DNA of 32,291 bases from Betaproteobacteria bacterium (GTDB lineage Bacteria > Pseudomonadota > Gammaproteobacteria > Burkholderiales > Burkholderiaceae_A): assembly GCA_028139685.1 (NCBI GenBank), contig JAOINQ010000005.1:1-32291 (forward strand), written 5' to 3'. The position numbers were made by a program, and so were the translations under genes. Within the stretch, counting starts at the first letter, position 1. Every line of letters begins with the position of its first letter. Of the stretch, positions 25,095 to 32,291 are shown one piece after another. Below the pieces are notes generated by a model that saw nothing but the letters and a program-made list of their open reading frames with translations, ran no database searches and was not told where the DNA came from.

Positions 25095-26287
25095 TAAGTC
25101 GAAAAACCTTCATATTACATATTCCGCTATTTTACTTTCTGTACGTTCTGCCTAGAGTTGTCCGTGGTTTTGAAATAGCGGCTGTGAGAATATGGCCAAG
25201 CGAAGAATACACTAGATTGGCTATCGAGCACTTAGAACAAAAGATAAGGATTCAATACTCGAACGAAAAAAATCCAGACAAAATCATAATTAAAATTTTT
25301 GATGTGAATATTACAAAAAATAACTTCAATAAGCTAGCGAATATCAATTTGAACCAAAGTCCTATAGAAAAAATATCTATCTTTAACTCACCAGATAATT
25401 ATGTAAAAATTATTTTTTATACAAACCCTTTAACACGGGCAAGAATTTCGTCAATACCTGCTGTTGCACATTACAGAGACAGACTCGTTATTGATTTTAT
25501 CCCTCCAAGAAAAAAGGATGAATTACTAAGTTTTTTAGAAAATTACGAAAGGGGTAAAAAGCTCAACGAAAGGACTGAGAAACAAAAAGCAAGTAACAAA
25601 CCAATTATTATTGCAATTGATCCCGGTCATGGGGGAGAAGATCCAGGTGCAATCGGAAAAAAGGGAACCATGGAGAAAGATGTAGTTTTAAAAATAGCTA
25701 AGAGACTCAAACGTAAAATTGAAAGGAATCCACAGTTTAAAGTTTTCTTGACAAGGAACGGTGATTATTTTATTTCCCTGCGCAACAGAATAAAAAAGGC
25801 CAAAAAAGCTAATGCAAGCCTTTTTGTATCAATCCATGCAGACGCCTGGATACGACCAGACGCGAGAGGTGCTAGTGTGTATATTTTATCCGCTAAAGGT
25901 GCATCTAGTGAGGCCGCTAGGTGGCTGGCCAAAAAAGAAAATTTGTCTGATCTGGTTGGTGGAGAAATATTAAGCAAGAATGATGAAATTGCAAAAACGA
26001 TTTTTAATATGTCCACTTCAGCTCAAATTAAAAACTCTTCAATTTTAGGTAAAGAGGTTCTTGAGGAGCTATCAACGATAAGTCATATACACAAAAAGAA
26101 TGTTGAAGGGGCGGGTTTTGCTGTTTTAAAAAATCCTGATATACCTTCAATACTTGTTGAAACAGCTTTTATTAGCAACCCTCAAGAAGAGAAAAGATTA
26201 AGAAATGGACTTCACCAAGAAAAAATTGCAAGCGCTCTCAATAACGGAATTATAACTTTTATAAAAAATAGCAAACTAAGGTTTTAA
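25091..26287 (+). CDS. amiC: N-acetylmuramoyl-L-alanine amidase (AmiC type, AMIN + Amidase_3)
   Basis: A periplasmic zinc amidase that cuts septal peptidoglycan during daughter-cell separation. It has 398 residues. A hydrophobic signal sequence covers about 7-27 and an AMIN domain about 30-140, which targets the division site. A short charged linker follows, then the Amidase_3 domain from about 170. Zinc and catalytic residues are visible: His180 (DPGHGGEDPG), Glu195, His249 (SIHADA) and a late Glu in VETAFISN. The start codon overlaps the tsaE stop, indicating coupling. Confidence 0.93.
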   Translation: MISRKTFILHIPLFYFLYVLPRVVRGFEIAAVRIWPSEEYTRLAIEHLEQKIRIQYSNEKNPDKIIIKIFDVNITKNNFNKLANINLNQSPIEKISIFNSPDNYVKIIFYTNPLTRARISSIPAVAHYRDRLVIDFIPPRKKDELLSFLENYERGKKLNERTEKQKASNKPIIIAIDPGHGGEDPGAIGKKGTMEKDVVLKIAKRLKRKIERNPQFKVFLTRNGDYFISLRNRIKKAKKANASLFVSIHADAWIRPDARGASVYILSAKGASSEAARWLAKKENLSDLVGGEILSKNDEIAKTIFNMSTSAQIKNSSILGKEVLEELSTISHIHKKNVEGAGFAVLKNPDIPSILVETAFISNPQEEKRLRNGLHQEKIASALNNGIITFIKNSKLRF

Positions 26288-26291
26288 TAAA

Positions 26292-28022
26292 GTGAAGATT
26301 GCCAAACTTTCTCAAACACTAATTGATCAGATTGCCGCAGGTGAAATTATTGAACGACCAGCCTCAGTTGTAAAAGAATTGTTAGAGAATTCAATTGATG
26401 CTGGGGCTAACAAGATAGTTGTAAAAGTCTTGGAGGGTGGAGCAAAGTTAATAGTTGTTTCAGATAATGGTTCTGGAATCCAAAAAGATGATTTAGGGTT
26501 AGCAATTGAAAACCATGCAACTAGCAAAATATCAACGCAGGAGGATTTACAAAACTGTGAAAGTCATGGTTTTCGTGGTGAGGCCTTGGCGGCAATAGCA
26601 TCGGTAGCGAATGTAAAAATACGGTCTAAAGTGCACAATTCAGAAACCGGGTTCGAATTGGTCAAAACTGACGGAGAATGGGACGTATTCTTATCACCCG
26701 GCCATGACGGCACTGATATTTTCGTTGAGGATTTATTTCACAATGTACCAGCCCGAAAAAGGTTCCTCAAAAACAACACTACTGAATTTAAGCATTGCCA
26801 AGCTATTTTTACTCAGCTAAGCCTAGTATATCCCCGAATTGAATTTAGCCTATTTCATCAAGGACGGGAAGTTATGCTCCTCAGAAAATCCTCGGAACTG
26901 GGTAGATTTGCGGAGATTTTTGAGCTTAAAGAAGAGCAAGTCAAAGCTACCACTAAACAGTTCGAAGACTTAAAAATAAAGGTGTTTATTTCGACTAATC
27001 AAGAAGCTAGCAAAAAAATTCCTTTCTTTGTTTATGTCAATAATAGACCGATAAAAAATTCAACAATTTCCTATGCAATAAAGAACGCGTTTAAAAATAG
27101 AATTCATGAGCTTCATAAACCATATATGCTCATATTTATCACTATCCCCAACTATTACATAAATTTTAATGTCCACCCTAATAAAAAAGAAGTGTACTTT
27201 AAACAAAATAGTAATATTTATAAAGCAGTATATTCAATTATTTGTGATTCACTGTCATCTAATGACCCTAGCCAGAGAAGCAATAAATTAGTTTTCTCTA
27301 GTTCAAAAATACAGGATAACAACAAAACTGAAATAAATCGTGGATTTGAATTGAATTCCTTAACAGACAATCACCTATTTCCAAAACTCGAACAAATTTT
27401 TTCCAATCCAACACTTTTAGAAGGATCAAACGAGAATAGTGTTGAACATAAGTTAGGTTATCCGATTGGCCAACTTAATGATACTTACATACTCGCCCAG
27501 AATACTAGGGGGCTCCTAATCATTGACACGCATGCAGCGCACGAGAGAATATTATTAGAGGATCTAAAAAAGAATAATAACCAACTAAATTGTCAGAAGT
27601 TAACTATCCCTGAATGCATTGGCTTTGATGAAGGAAATTTAAAGTTATTAAAAAACCGAATAGAAATCATTAATCAGTTCGGCTTTCAGGTAAAAATTGT
27701 TGGTGAAGCAACTCTCATCATCGAAGGGATACCAGAAATATTAGCTGGCAAAAAATATACAGTTGCTTTGCACGATATAGTAGAGGGAATTTTACATTCG
27801 GAATGCGTATCAAATATTACAGAGACTGTTGATGAGATCCTAGGGAATATTGCATGTAAATCCGCAATAAAAGCTAATCGTAAATTATCTATAGCGGAGA
27901 TAGAGTATATTTTAAGAAAAATTGAATTAACAACAAATGGAGGTATTTGCAATCACGGAAGACCAACCTGGATAGAATTATCAATGAAATCTTTAGATAA
28001 GCTTTTTTACAGAGGCAAGTAG
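26292..28022 (+). CDS. mutL: DNA mismatch repair protein MutL
   Basis: Couples mismatch recognition by MutS to strand incision. It has 576 residues from a GTG start 4 bp after the amidase gene. The N-terminal GHKL ATPase has IAAGEIIERPASVVKEL, NSIDAGA, DNGSGI and FRGEAL. The C-terminal domain has DTHAAHERILLE at 412-423, close to the endonuclease motif DQHAx2Ex4E but with Thr for Gln. It also carries ACKSAIKA and CNHGRPT. This suggests a nicking MutL, as in bacteria without MutH. The variable linker (about 335-385) is short. Confidence 0.96.
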   Translation: MKIAKLSQTLIDQIAAGEIIERPASVVKELLENSIDAGANKIVVKVLEGGAKLIVVSDNGSGIQKDDLGLAIENHATSKISTQEDLQNCESHGFRGEALAAIASVANVKIRSKVHNSETGFELVKTDGEWDVFLSPGHDGTDIFVEDLFHNVPARKRFLKNNTTEFKHCQAIFTQLSLVYPRIEFSLFHQGREVMLLRKSSELGRFAEIFELKEEQVKATTKQFEDLKIKVFISTNQEASKKIPFFVYVNNRPIKNSTISYAIKNAFKNRIHELHKPYMLIFITIPNYYINFNVHPNKKEVYFKQNSNIYKAVYSIICDSLSSNDPSQRSNKLVFSSSKIQDNNKTEINRGFELNSLTDNHLFPKLEQIFSNPTLLEGSNENSVEHKLGYPIGQLNDTYILAQNTRGLLIIDTHAAHERILLEDLKKNNNQLNCQKLTIPECIGFDEGNLKLLKNRIEIINQFGFQVKIVGEATLIIEGIPEILAGKKYTVALHDIVEGILHSECVSNITETVDEILGNIACKSAIKANRKLSIAEIEYILRKIELTTNGGICNHGRPTWIELSMKSLDKLFYRGK

Positions 28023-28026
28023 ATCA

Positions 28027-28983
28027 ATGGCGGGGAAAATTTTATGTATTACGGGACCTACTGCAGCTGGTAAGTCAAAGCTTGCCATGCATTTATGTAA
28101 AATAAAAAAACAAAACAAGTTTCAAATTATAAGCATGGATTCTGCACAGATCTACAAGGGGGTAGACATATCATCTGCAAAACCTTCAAAAACAGACCTG
28201 CTGGAGGTGCGCCACCACTTGGTAGATATCTGTGATCCTACGGAATCGTACTCCGCGGCACGATTTTTAAAAGATACAAAAAAAATTATCAGGGAGATTA
28301 CTGCAAACGGTGGGACTCCTCTAATAGTAGGAGGTACAATGATGTACCTACAGAGACTTATCCACGGAATAGCGAGAGTACCAGACATCCCAGAAAGCGA
28401 AAAAGCCTTAGTCGAAAGTGAAGGCAGAAGAATCGGATGGGGGTGTATGCACGAAAAACTAGTAAAAATAGATCCGGAAGCTGCGCGGAGGATAAATAAA
28501 AATGATTCTCAGCGAATAGTACGTCAACTCTCAGTTTGGTATTCCACTGGAAAAACTTTATCGTATTGGCAAAAATTGCCCAATTATGAGGGGCTAAATG
28601 ATAAGGTGCGTATCGTAGCGCTAGTACCCGATTCGAAAGAGGAGTTAAAAGCTAATATCAATACTAGGTTAAATTCTATGATTGATGAGGGGATGCTAGA
28701 AGAAGTTATCAAGCTTAAGAAAGACGCTGGCTTGACCCAAACTAGTCCATGTGGACGGCTTGTTGGTATCCGTCAGGCAATAGATTATATCGAAGGAAGG
28801 ACTACATTTCACAAATTTGTTATTGAAGCGGAGCTTGCAACTCGTCGCCTCGCTAAACACCAACTAACGTGGCTTTCAAAGCTAGAAAATCTAACAAAAA
28901 TTAAGGCATTTGCAAAACCACTATCTCAACTTATCTCTATTTGGGACTCTGATCCCGATCTTGACCTCACAACACCTAGATAA
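28027..28983 (+). CDS. miaA: tRNA dimethylallyltransferase
   Basis: Adds the dimethylallyl group to A37 of UNN-decoding tRNAs. It has 318 residues, P-loop GPTAAGKS at 8-15, DSAQIYKGVDISSAKP, HHLVDI, and GGTMMYLQRLIHG. DxxR and YxTR-like regions (NDSQRIVRQL) and LATRRLAKHQLTWL occupy the C-terminal half. The gene starts 4 bp after mutL. Its last 58 bp overlap the convergent purM. Confidence 0.96.
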   Translation: MAGKILCITGPTAAGKSKLAMHLCKIKKQNKFQIISMDSAQIYKGVDISSAKPSKTDLLEVRHHLVDICDPTESYSAARFLKDTKKIIREITANGGTPLIVGGTMMYLQRLIHGIARVPDIPESEKALVESEGRRIGWGCMHEKLVKIDPEAARRINKNDSQRIVRQLSVWYSTGKTLSYWQKLPNYEGLNDKVRIVALVPDSKEELKANINTRLNSMIDEGMLEEVIKLKKDAGLTQTSPCGRLVGIRQAIDYIEGRTTFHKFVIEAELATRRLAKHQLTWLSKLENLTKIKAFAKPLSQLISIWDSDPDLDLTTPR

Positions 28984-30002
28984 ACAGCCTCCTCGCCCGC
29001 GTCCTCAACTATAGATGATATCCGTTCGACTGCCTCTTTTTCAACCACTAAGGTCATTCCGATTCCTCCATTAAAAACGTTGAAAAATTCGCGCTTGTCT
29101 AAACCTCCTTCTTTTCTAAGCCAATCCATTAGCAGGGTAGTGGGAAAATTTGAAGACTCCAATACGCATTTATACTTTTTAGGAATCGACCTGATAATAT
29201 TTCCTATCGGCCCTCCCCCTGTAATATGAGCAATCGCATGAACTTCTGAAAAAGCTTCACTTAAAACATTAGAGATGCATGTTACATAAATTTTAGTGGG
29301 TCTCATGATCAAATCTAGTAGTGGTTCGGACTCTAAGCTAAGCCTGTAATCCATAGCTGTGCGTAAATAGTCATGTCCAAAAACATTTTCGAGTATTGCT
29401 CTGACCAAAGAATATCCATTACTGTGTAAACCACTAGACTTTATTCCTAAAACAACATCTCCCTCACGAACATTTTTTCCATCAATTATTTTCTCTTTTT
29501 CAACAATTCCAACGGTAAAACCAGCTAAATCATATCCACCAGATTTATACATTCCAGGCATTTCCGCTGTCTCCCCTCCCAACAATGAACAATTTGCCAT
29601 AGCACAACCCTTAGATATTCCCTCAATAATTTCTGCCGCAGTTTGGATGGATAACTTTCCGCATGCGAGATAGTCTAAAAAGAACAGTGGTTCGGCGCCC
29701 ACTACAATAATATCATTCACGCACATTGCAACCAGATCAATTCCTATGGTTGAATGCTGCCCAGTATTTAATGCAATAATTAACTTTGTACCAACACCAT
29801 CTGTTGAAGACACCAGGGTGGGATTTTTATATTGCCCTGGCAGAGCAAATAAACCGGCAAATCCACCTAAATTATCTAAAACTTCAGATCGTTTAGTTTT
29901 ATCAGCAAGAGGTTTTATCTTATTGACAAGGCTTTCCCCAGCTAAAATATCTACTCCTGCATCTCTGTATGTAATCCCTTTTTTTTTCAAGTTGGTGCTC
30001 AA
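28926..30002 (-). CDS. purM: Phosphoribosylformylglycinamidine cyclo-ligase
   Basis: AIR synthetase, the fifth step of purine synthesis. It has 358 residues from a TTG start; no ATG or GTG is available where the family begins (ITYRDAGVDILAGESLV). Motifs include GGFAGLFALPG, STDGVGTK, LGGETAEMPGMY, GLHSNGYSLVR and HITGGG. Length is slightly above the E. coli enzyme. It is a single gene, diverging from hda by 30 bp and converging on miaA with a 58-bp overlap. Confidence 0.95.
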   Translation of the reverse strand: MSTNLKKKGITYRDAGVDILAGESLVNKIKPLADKTKRSEVLDNLGGFAGLFALPGQYKNPTLVSSTDGVGTKLIIALNTGQHSTIGIDLVAMCVNDIIVVGAEPLFFLDYLACGKLSIQTAAEIIEGISKGCAMANCSLLGGETAEMPGMYKSGGYDLAGFTVGIVEKEKIIDGKNVREGDVVLGIKSSGLHSNGYSLVRAILENVFGHDYLRTAMDYRLSLESEPLLDLIMRPTKIYVTCISNVLSEAFSEVHAIAHITGGGPIGNIIRSIPKKYKCVLESSNFPTTLLMDWLRKEGGLDKREFFNVFNGGIGMTLVVEKEAVERISSIVEDAGEEAVYLGVVRSRSGSESQIEIS

Positions 30003-30014
30003 TTAAATTTTACT

Positions 30015-30023
30015 TGGTATAGT
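30015..30023 (+). promoter_or_regulatory. Extended -10 promoter of hda, near-leaderless
   Basis: TGGTATAGT (30015-30023) fits the extended -10 form TGnTATAAT. Its end is 9 bp before the hda ATG at 30033, so the transcript would have a leader of only a few nucleotides. No ribosome binding site is seen. The whole gap to the divergent purM start is 30 bp. Confidence 0.5.
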
Positions 30024-30032
30024 TTAACTGAT

Positions 30033-30758
30033 ATGCAGTTATTTAAGTCAAAAGATAAATTTCTACAATTCACTTTAAATTTGGAATCTTCTGAAAAGTT
30101 TTCATTAAAACAGGGTATAAAAACAACCAATGAAGATACATTAGAAGCTCTAAAAAGATTTAGTATGCCAGTGAGGCAATCATCCAAGACCTTTTATCTT
30201 TGGGGAAAAAAAGGATCAGGAAAAACATTTTGGCTTCGATCATGGCAAATAGAAAAACAAAAAAGCTCCGTTTATATAGATAGTCAAGTAAAAAACGAGT
30301 TCGTCCCCAAAAAAAATAATTGGTTTTTATATATAGATAATATTGAAAATGCAGATGAAGGGATTAAAAGTAGGCTATTCGAAGAACTAGTTAATCAACA
30401 CATTACTAATAATAGGCTAGTTTTTGCAAGCAGAGTGGATTTAATAAATCTTAAGAAGTTTAATTTTAGAGAAGATTTCATTAGCAGATTGAAGCAAGGA
30501 TTGGTATGTCACCTAGCAGAATTACCGGATGAGGAGAAGAAAAATGCTCTCAGGGTTCATATTTATAATCTCGGATGGATAAAGTGCTCATCCAGTTCCG
30601 CCTATGATAGTCTTATAGACTATATGCTGACTCATCTTCCACGCGAACTCGGGACATTGCGTCTAGCGCTAGATAAACTAAATGAAGTTGCGGTAAAACA
30701 AAAAAAAAGTATCAATTTAAGGTCGATAAAGCATTTTTTTGAAGATGATGAAACATAA
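30033..30758 (+). CDS. hda: DnaA regulatory inactivator Hda-like protein
   Basis: A DnaA-like AAA+ protein that, with the beta clamp, promotes ATP hydrolysis by DnaA and so limits re-initiation. It has 241 residues. The N-terminus MQLFKSKDKF is a possible clamp-binding segment. Walker A GKKGSGKT is at 58-65 and LYIDNIENAD is the Walker B region. A sensor-type RLKQGLVCHL and a C-terminal helical lid with LPRELGTLRLALDKL follow. Its place before a HAD hydrolase and pcnB is typical for betaproteobacteria. Confidence 0.9.
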   Translation: MQLFKSKDKFLQFTLNLESSEKFSLKQGIKTTNEDTLEALKRFSMPVRQSSKTFYLWGKKGSGKTFWLRSWQIEKQKSSVYIDSQVKNEFVPKKNNWFLYIDNIENADEGIKSRLFEELVNQHITNNRLVFASRVDLINLKKFNFREDFISRLKQGLVCHLAELPDEEKKNALRVHIYNLGWIKCSSSSAYDSLIDYMLTHLPRELGTLRLALDKLNEVAVKQKKSINLRSIKHFFEDDET

Positions 30759-31428
30759 TAATCTTGCTCTTTTTGATTTAGATCATACATTAATTCCTGG
30801 GGATAGTGATCTTTTGTGGACAAAGTTTCTCGTGGAAAAAAAACATATTGAAGAGATTAACACAAGGTTGAGCGATAGATTTTTTTCTCAGTATAAGAAC
30901 GGTACGCTCAATTTAAATGAATTTCTAGATTACCAATTAAAACCGTTAAAAGTAATTAAAAAAAGTTTGCTACTTTCCTTAAGAGAAGAATTTGTCCGTG
31001 AGGAGATTGAACCAATTATTTCTAAGAAAGCAAAAGAATTGGTAAAATCGCATTTAGAGGCGGGTCATCTTTGTGCGCTAGTGACGGCGACAAATGAATT
31101 TATTACTAAACCGATAGCGGAGATATTCGGTTTTAAGAAACTGATTGCGACTTTAGTTGAGCAAGATAGTGAAGGAGAGTATACCGGGCGGACGTATGGC
31201 GTTGCGAGTTTTCAAGAGGGTAAAATAATTAGAGTTAATGAATGGCTCGATAGTCTCCGGTTTAAATTACACCATTTTGAGAAGACTTTTTTTTACTCTG
31301 ACTCTGTTAACGATATCCCCCTTCTCGAAGCCGTTACAGACCCAATAGCTACAAATCCCGATGATGTTTTGCTTGAACATGCAGAAAAACGGGGGTGGCA
31401 AATTATTAAACTCTTCGACAATGCTTGA
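30745..31428 (+). CDS. HAD-IB family phosphatase (SerB-like)
   Basis: A haloacid-dehalogenase-type phosphohydrolase of about 227 residues, substrate unknown. Motif I is DLDHTLIPGDSD near the N-terminus, motif II the Thr in VTATNEFI, and motif IV SDSVNDIPLLEAV. A helical cap sits between motifs I and II, as in subfamily IB (phosphoserine-phosphatase-like). The start is one of two adjacent ATGs (30745 or 30748), inside the end of hda, with a 14-bp overlap. The stop overlaps pcnB by 8 bp. Similar genes lie between hda and pcnB in many betaproteobacteria. Confidence 0.88.
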   Translation: MMKHNNLALFDLDHTLIPGDSDLLWTKFLVEKKHIEEINTRLSDRFFSQYKNGTLNLNEFLDYQLKPLKVIKKSLLLSLREEFVREEIEPIISKKAKELVKSHLEAGHLCALVTATNEFITKPIAEIFGFKKLIATLVEQDSEGEYTGRTYGVASFQEGKIIRVNEWLDSLRFKLHHFEKTFFYSDSVNDIPLLEAVTDPIATNPDDVLLEHAEKRGWQIIKLFDNA

Positions 31429-32291
31429 GAAGTTGTTTGGAATTTTCTCGAGAAAGCAGTTTTCTTCTATTGAAAGCTCAACATTAAACATACGAAGGGA
31501 TTTAATTTCCTACCCTGCGTTAGCAATAGTAAAAAAACTAAAAAGAGCTGGTTGGGACGCGTTTATTGTAGGTGGGGCTGTTAGAGATCTTTTATTGAAT
31601 GTTAAGCCAAAAGATTTTGATATTGTTACAAATGCAAGCCCACACGAAATTAAAGAACTGTTTAGACGATCAAGAATTATAGGGCGACGATTTCGAATAG
31701 TGCATGTTTACATTGGAAATGAGACTATCGAAGTCTCAACCTTCAGGAAACGTAATGTGTCAAACTCGTCGGATTCTTATGGACGCATCTTGAGAGATAA
31801 TGCTTTTGGGAGCATTCAAGATGATGTAAATAGGCGTGATTTAACTATTAATTCCCTCTACTATGATCCTGTCTCGGAGAGAATTCTGGACTACCACAAT
31901 GGTATTTCTGATTTAAGAAAGAGGGAGATAGTGATAATTGGTAACGCAAAGGGGAGGCTTGTTGAGGATCCTTTAAGGATAGTTAGAATCATCCGAATTG
32001 CAGCAAAACTAGATTTGACTATACCGGCTAAACTGAAGAATGTAATGCGAGAAAGAGGTATCTTGTTAGAAAATATACCAAAGGCTAGGCTTTCTGACGA
32101 TTTACTGAAATTGTTTGTGAGTGGCAAATCTCTGCAAGGATTTAATTACATTATAGACTTAGGTTTGGATAAACATGTATTTCCAAATCTTGGCTTGTTC
32201 CCGTCGGAAAAAAAAAAGGGGCTTACGAATCTTAAAAAAGATGGTTTTATCTATTCCGCATTAAAAAACCTTGATGAGAAAGTTAAAAATA
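31421..32291 (+). CDS. pcnB: Poly(A) polymerase I, C-terminus cut by window end
   Basis: Adds 3' poly(A) tails that mark RNA for decay. The ATG at 31421 overlaps the HAD hydrolase stop, and 290 codons are in the window. The nucleotidyltransferase motif reads GGAVRDLLL then KDFDIVT with the two catalytic Asp residues. IIGRRFRIVHV is the segment that separates PAP I from CCA-adding enzymes, and RRDLTINSLYYD and RLVEDPLRIVRIIR follow. The remaining RNA-binding C-terminal part is outside the window. Confidence 0.94.
   Translation, partial: MLEKLFGIFSRKQFSSIESSTLNIRRDLISYPALAIVKKLKRAGWDAFIVGGAVRDLLLNVKPKDFDIVTNASPHEIKELFRRSRIIGRRFRIVHVYIGNETIEVSTFRKRNVSNSSDSYGRILRDNAFGSIQDDVNRRDLTINSLYYDPVSERILDYHNGISDLRKREIVIIGNAKGRLVEDPLRIVRIIRIAAKLDLTIPAKLKNVMRERGILLENIPKARLSDDLLKLFVSGKSLQGFNYIIDLGLDKHVFPNLGLFPSEKKKGLTNLKKDGFIYSALKNLDEKVKN

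Overview
The window looks like a chromosomal segment of an AT-rich, compact betaproteobacterium carrying bacteriochlorophyll genes, probably an aquatic aerobic anoxygenic phototroph. The assignment rests on the order queG-tsaE-amidase-mutL-miaA-purM-hda-HAD hydrolase-pcnB, on rpsU-dnaG-rpoD with a long lysine-rich N-terminal extension on RpoD, and on sequence character. I cannot name the genus.

Layout. 1-4559 is the edge of a photosynthesis gene cluster: crtE (cut by the window edge), bchO, bchD and bchI. crtE and bchO diverge from a 126-bp region holding two tandem 18-bp palindromes of the TGT-N12-ACA type bound by PpsR/CrtJ, which overlap the -35 and -10 elements of both promoters. 4563-6320 (small membrane protein, LON-domain protein, ChaN-like protein) lies directly upstream of bchI-bchD on the same strand and appears to form one transcription unit with them. 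6420-12724 is an envelope gene row on the minus strand: small secreted protein, trypsin-like protease with TPRs, ABC ATPase, FtsX-type permease, AttH-like lipocalin protein, then apaG. 13188-15948 encodes part of the quinoprotein relay set (SoxYZ-like carrier and a double metallo-beta-lactamase protein), normally found with PQQ-dependent alcohol dehydrogenases. A tRNA(CAU) at 15963-16039 separates this from rpoD.

16076-32291 is housekeeping: rpoD, dnaG, rpsU, tsaD, plsY, xerD, queG, tsaE, an amidase, mutL, miaA, purM, hda, a HAD hydrolase and pcnB (cut by the window end). Spacing is very tight: convergent genes overlap by 4, 27 and 58 bp, and divergent start codons lie as little as 17 and 30 bp apart. 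GTG and TTG starts are common.

The most noteworthy items are the shared PpsR operator-promoter, the fusion of a degenerate and an intact metallohydrolase domain, the histone-H1-like extension of RpoD, and plsY, which has ATA where its start codon should be. I saw no insertion sequence, prophage, CRISPR array or rRNA, and no gene-free stretch longer than about 130 bp.
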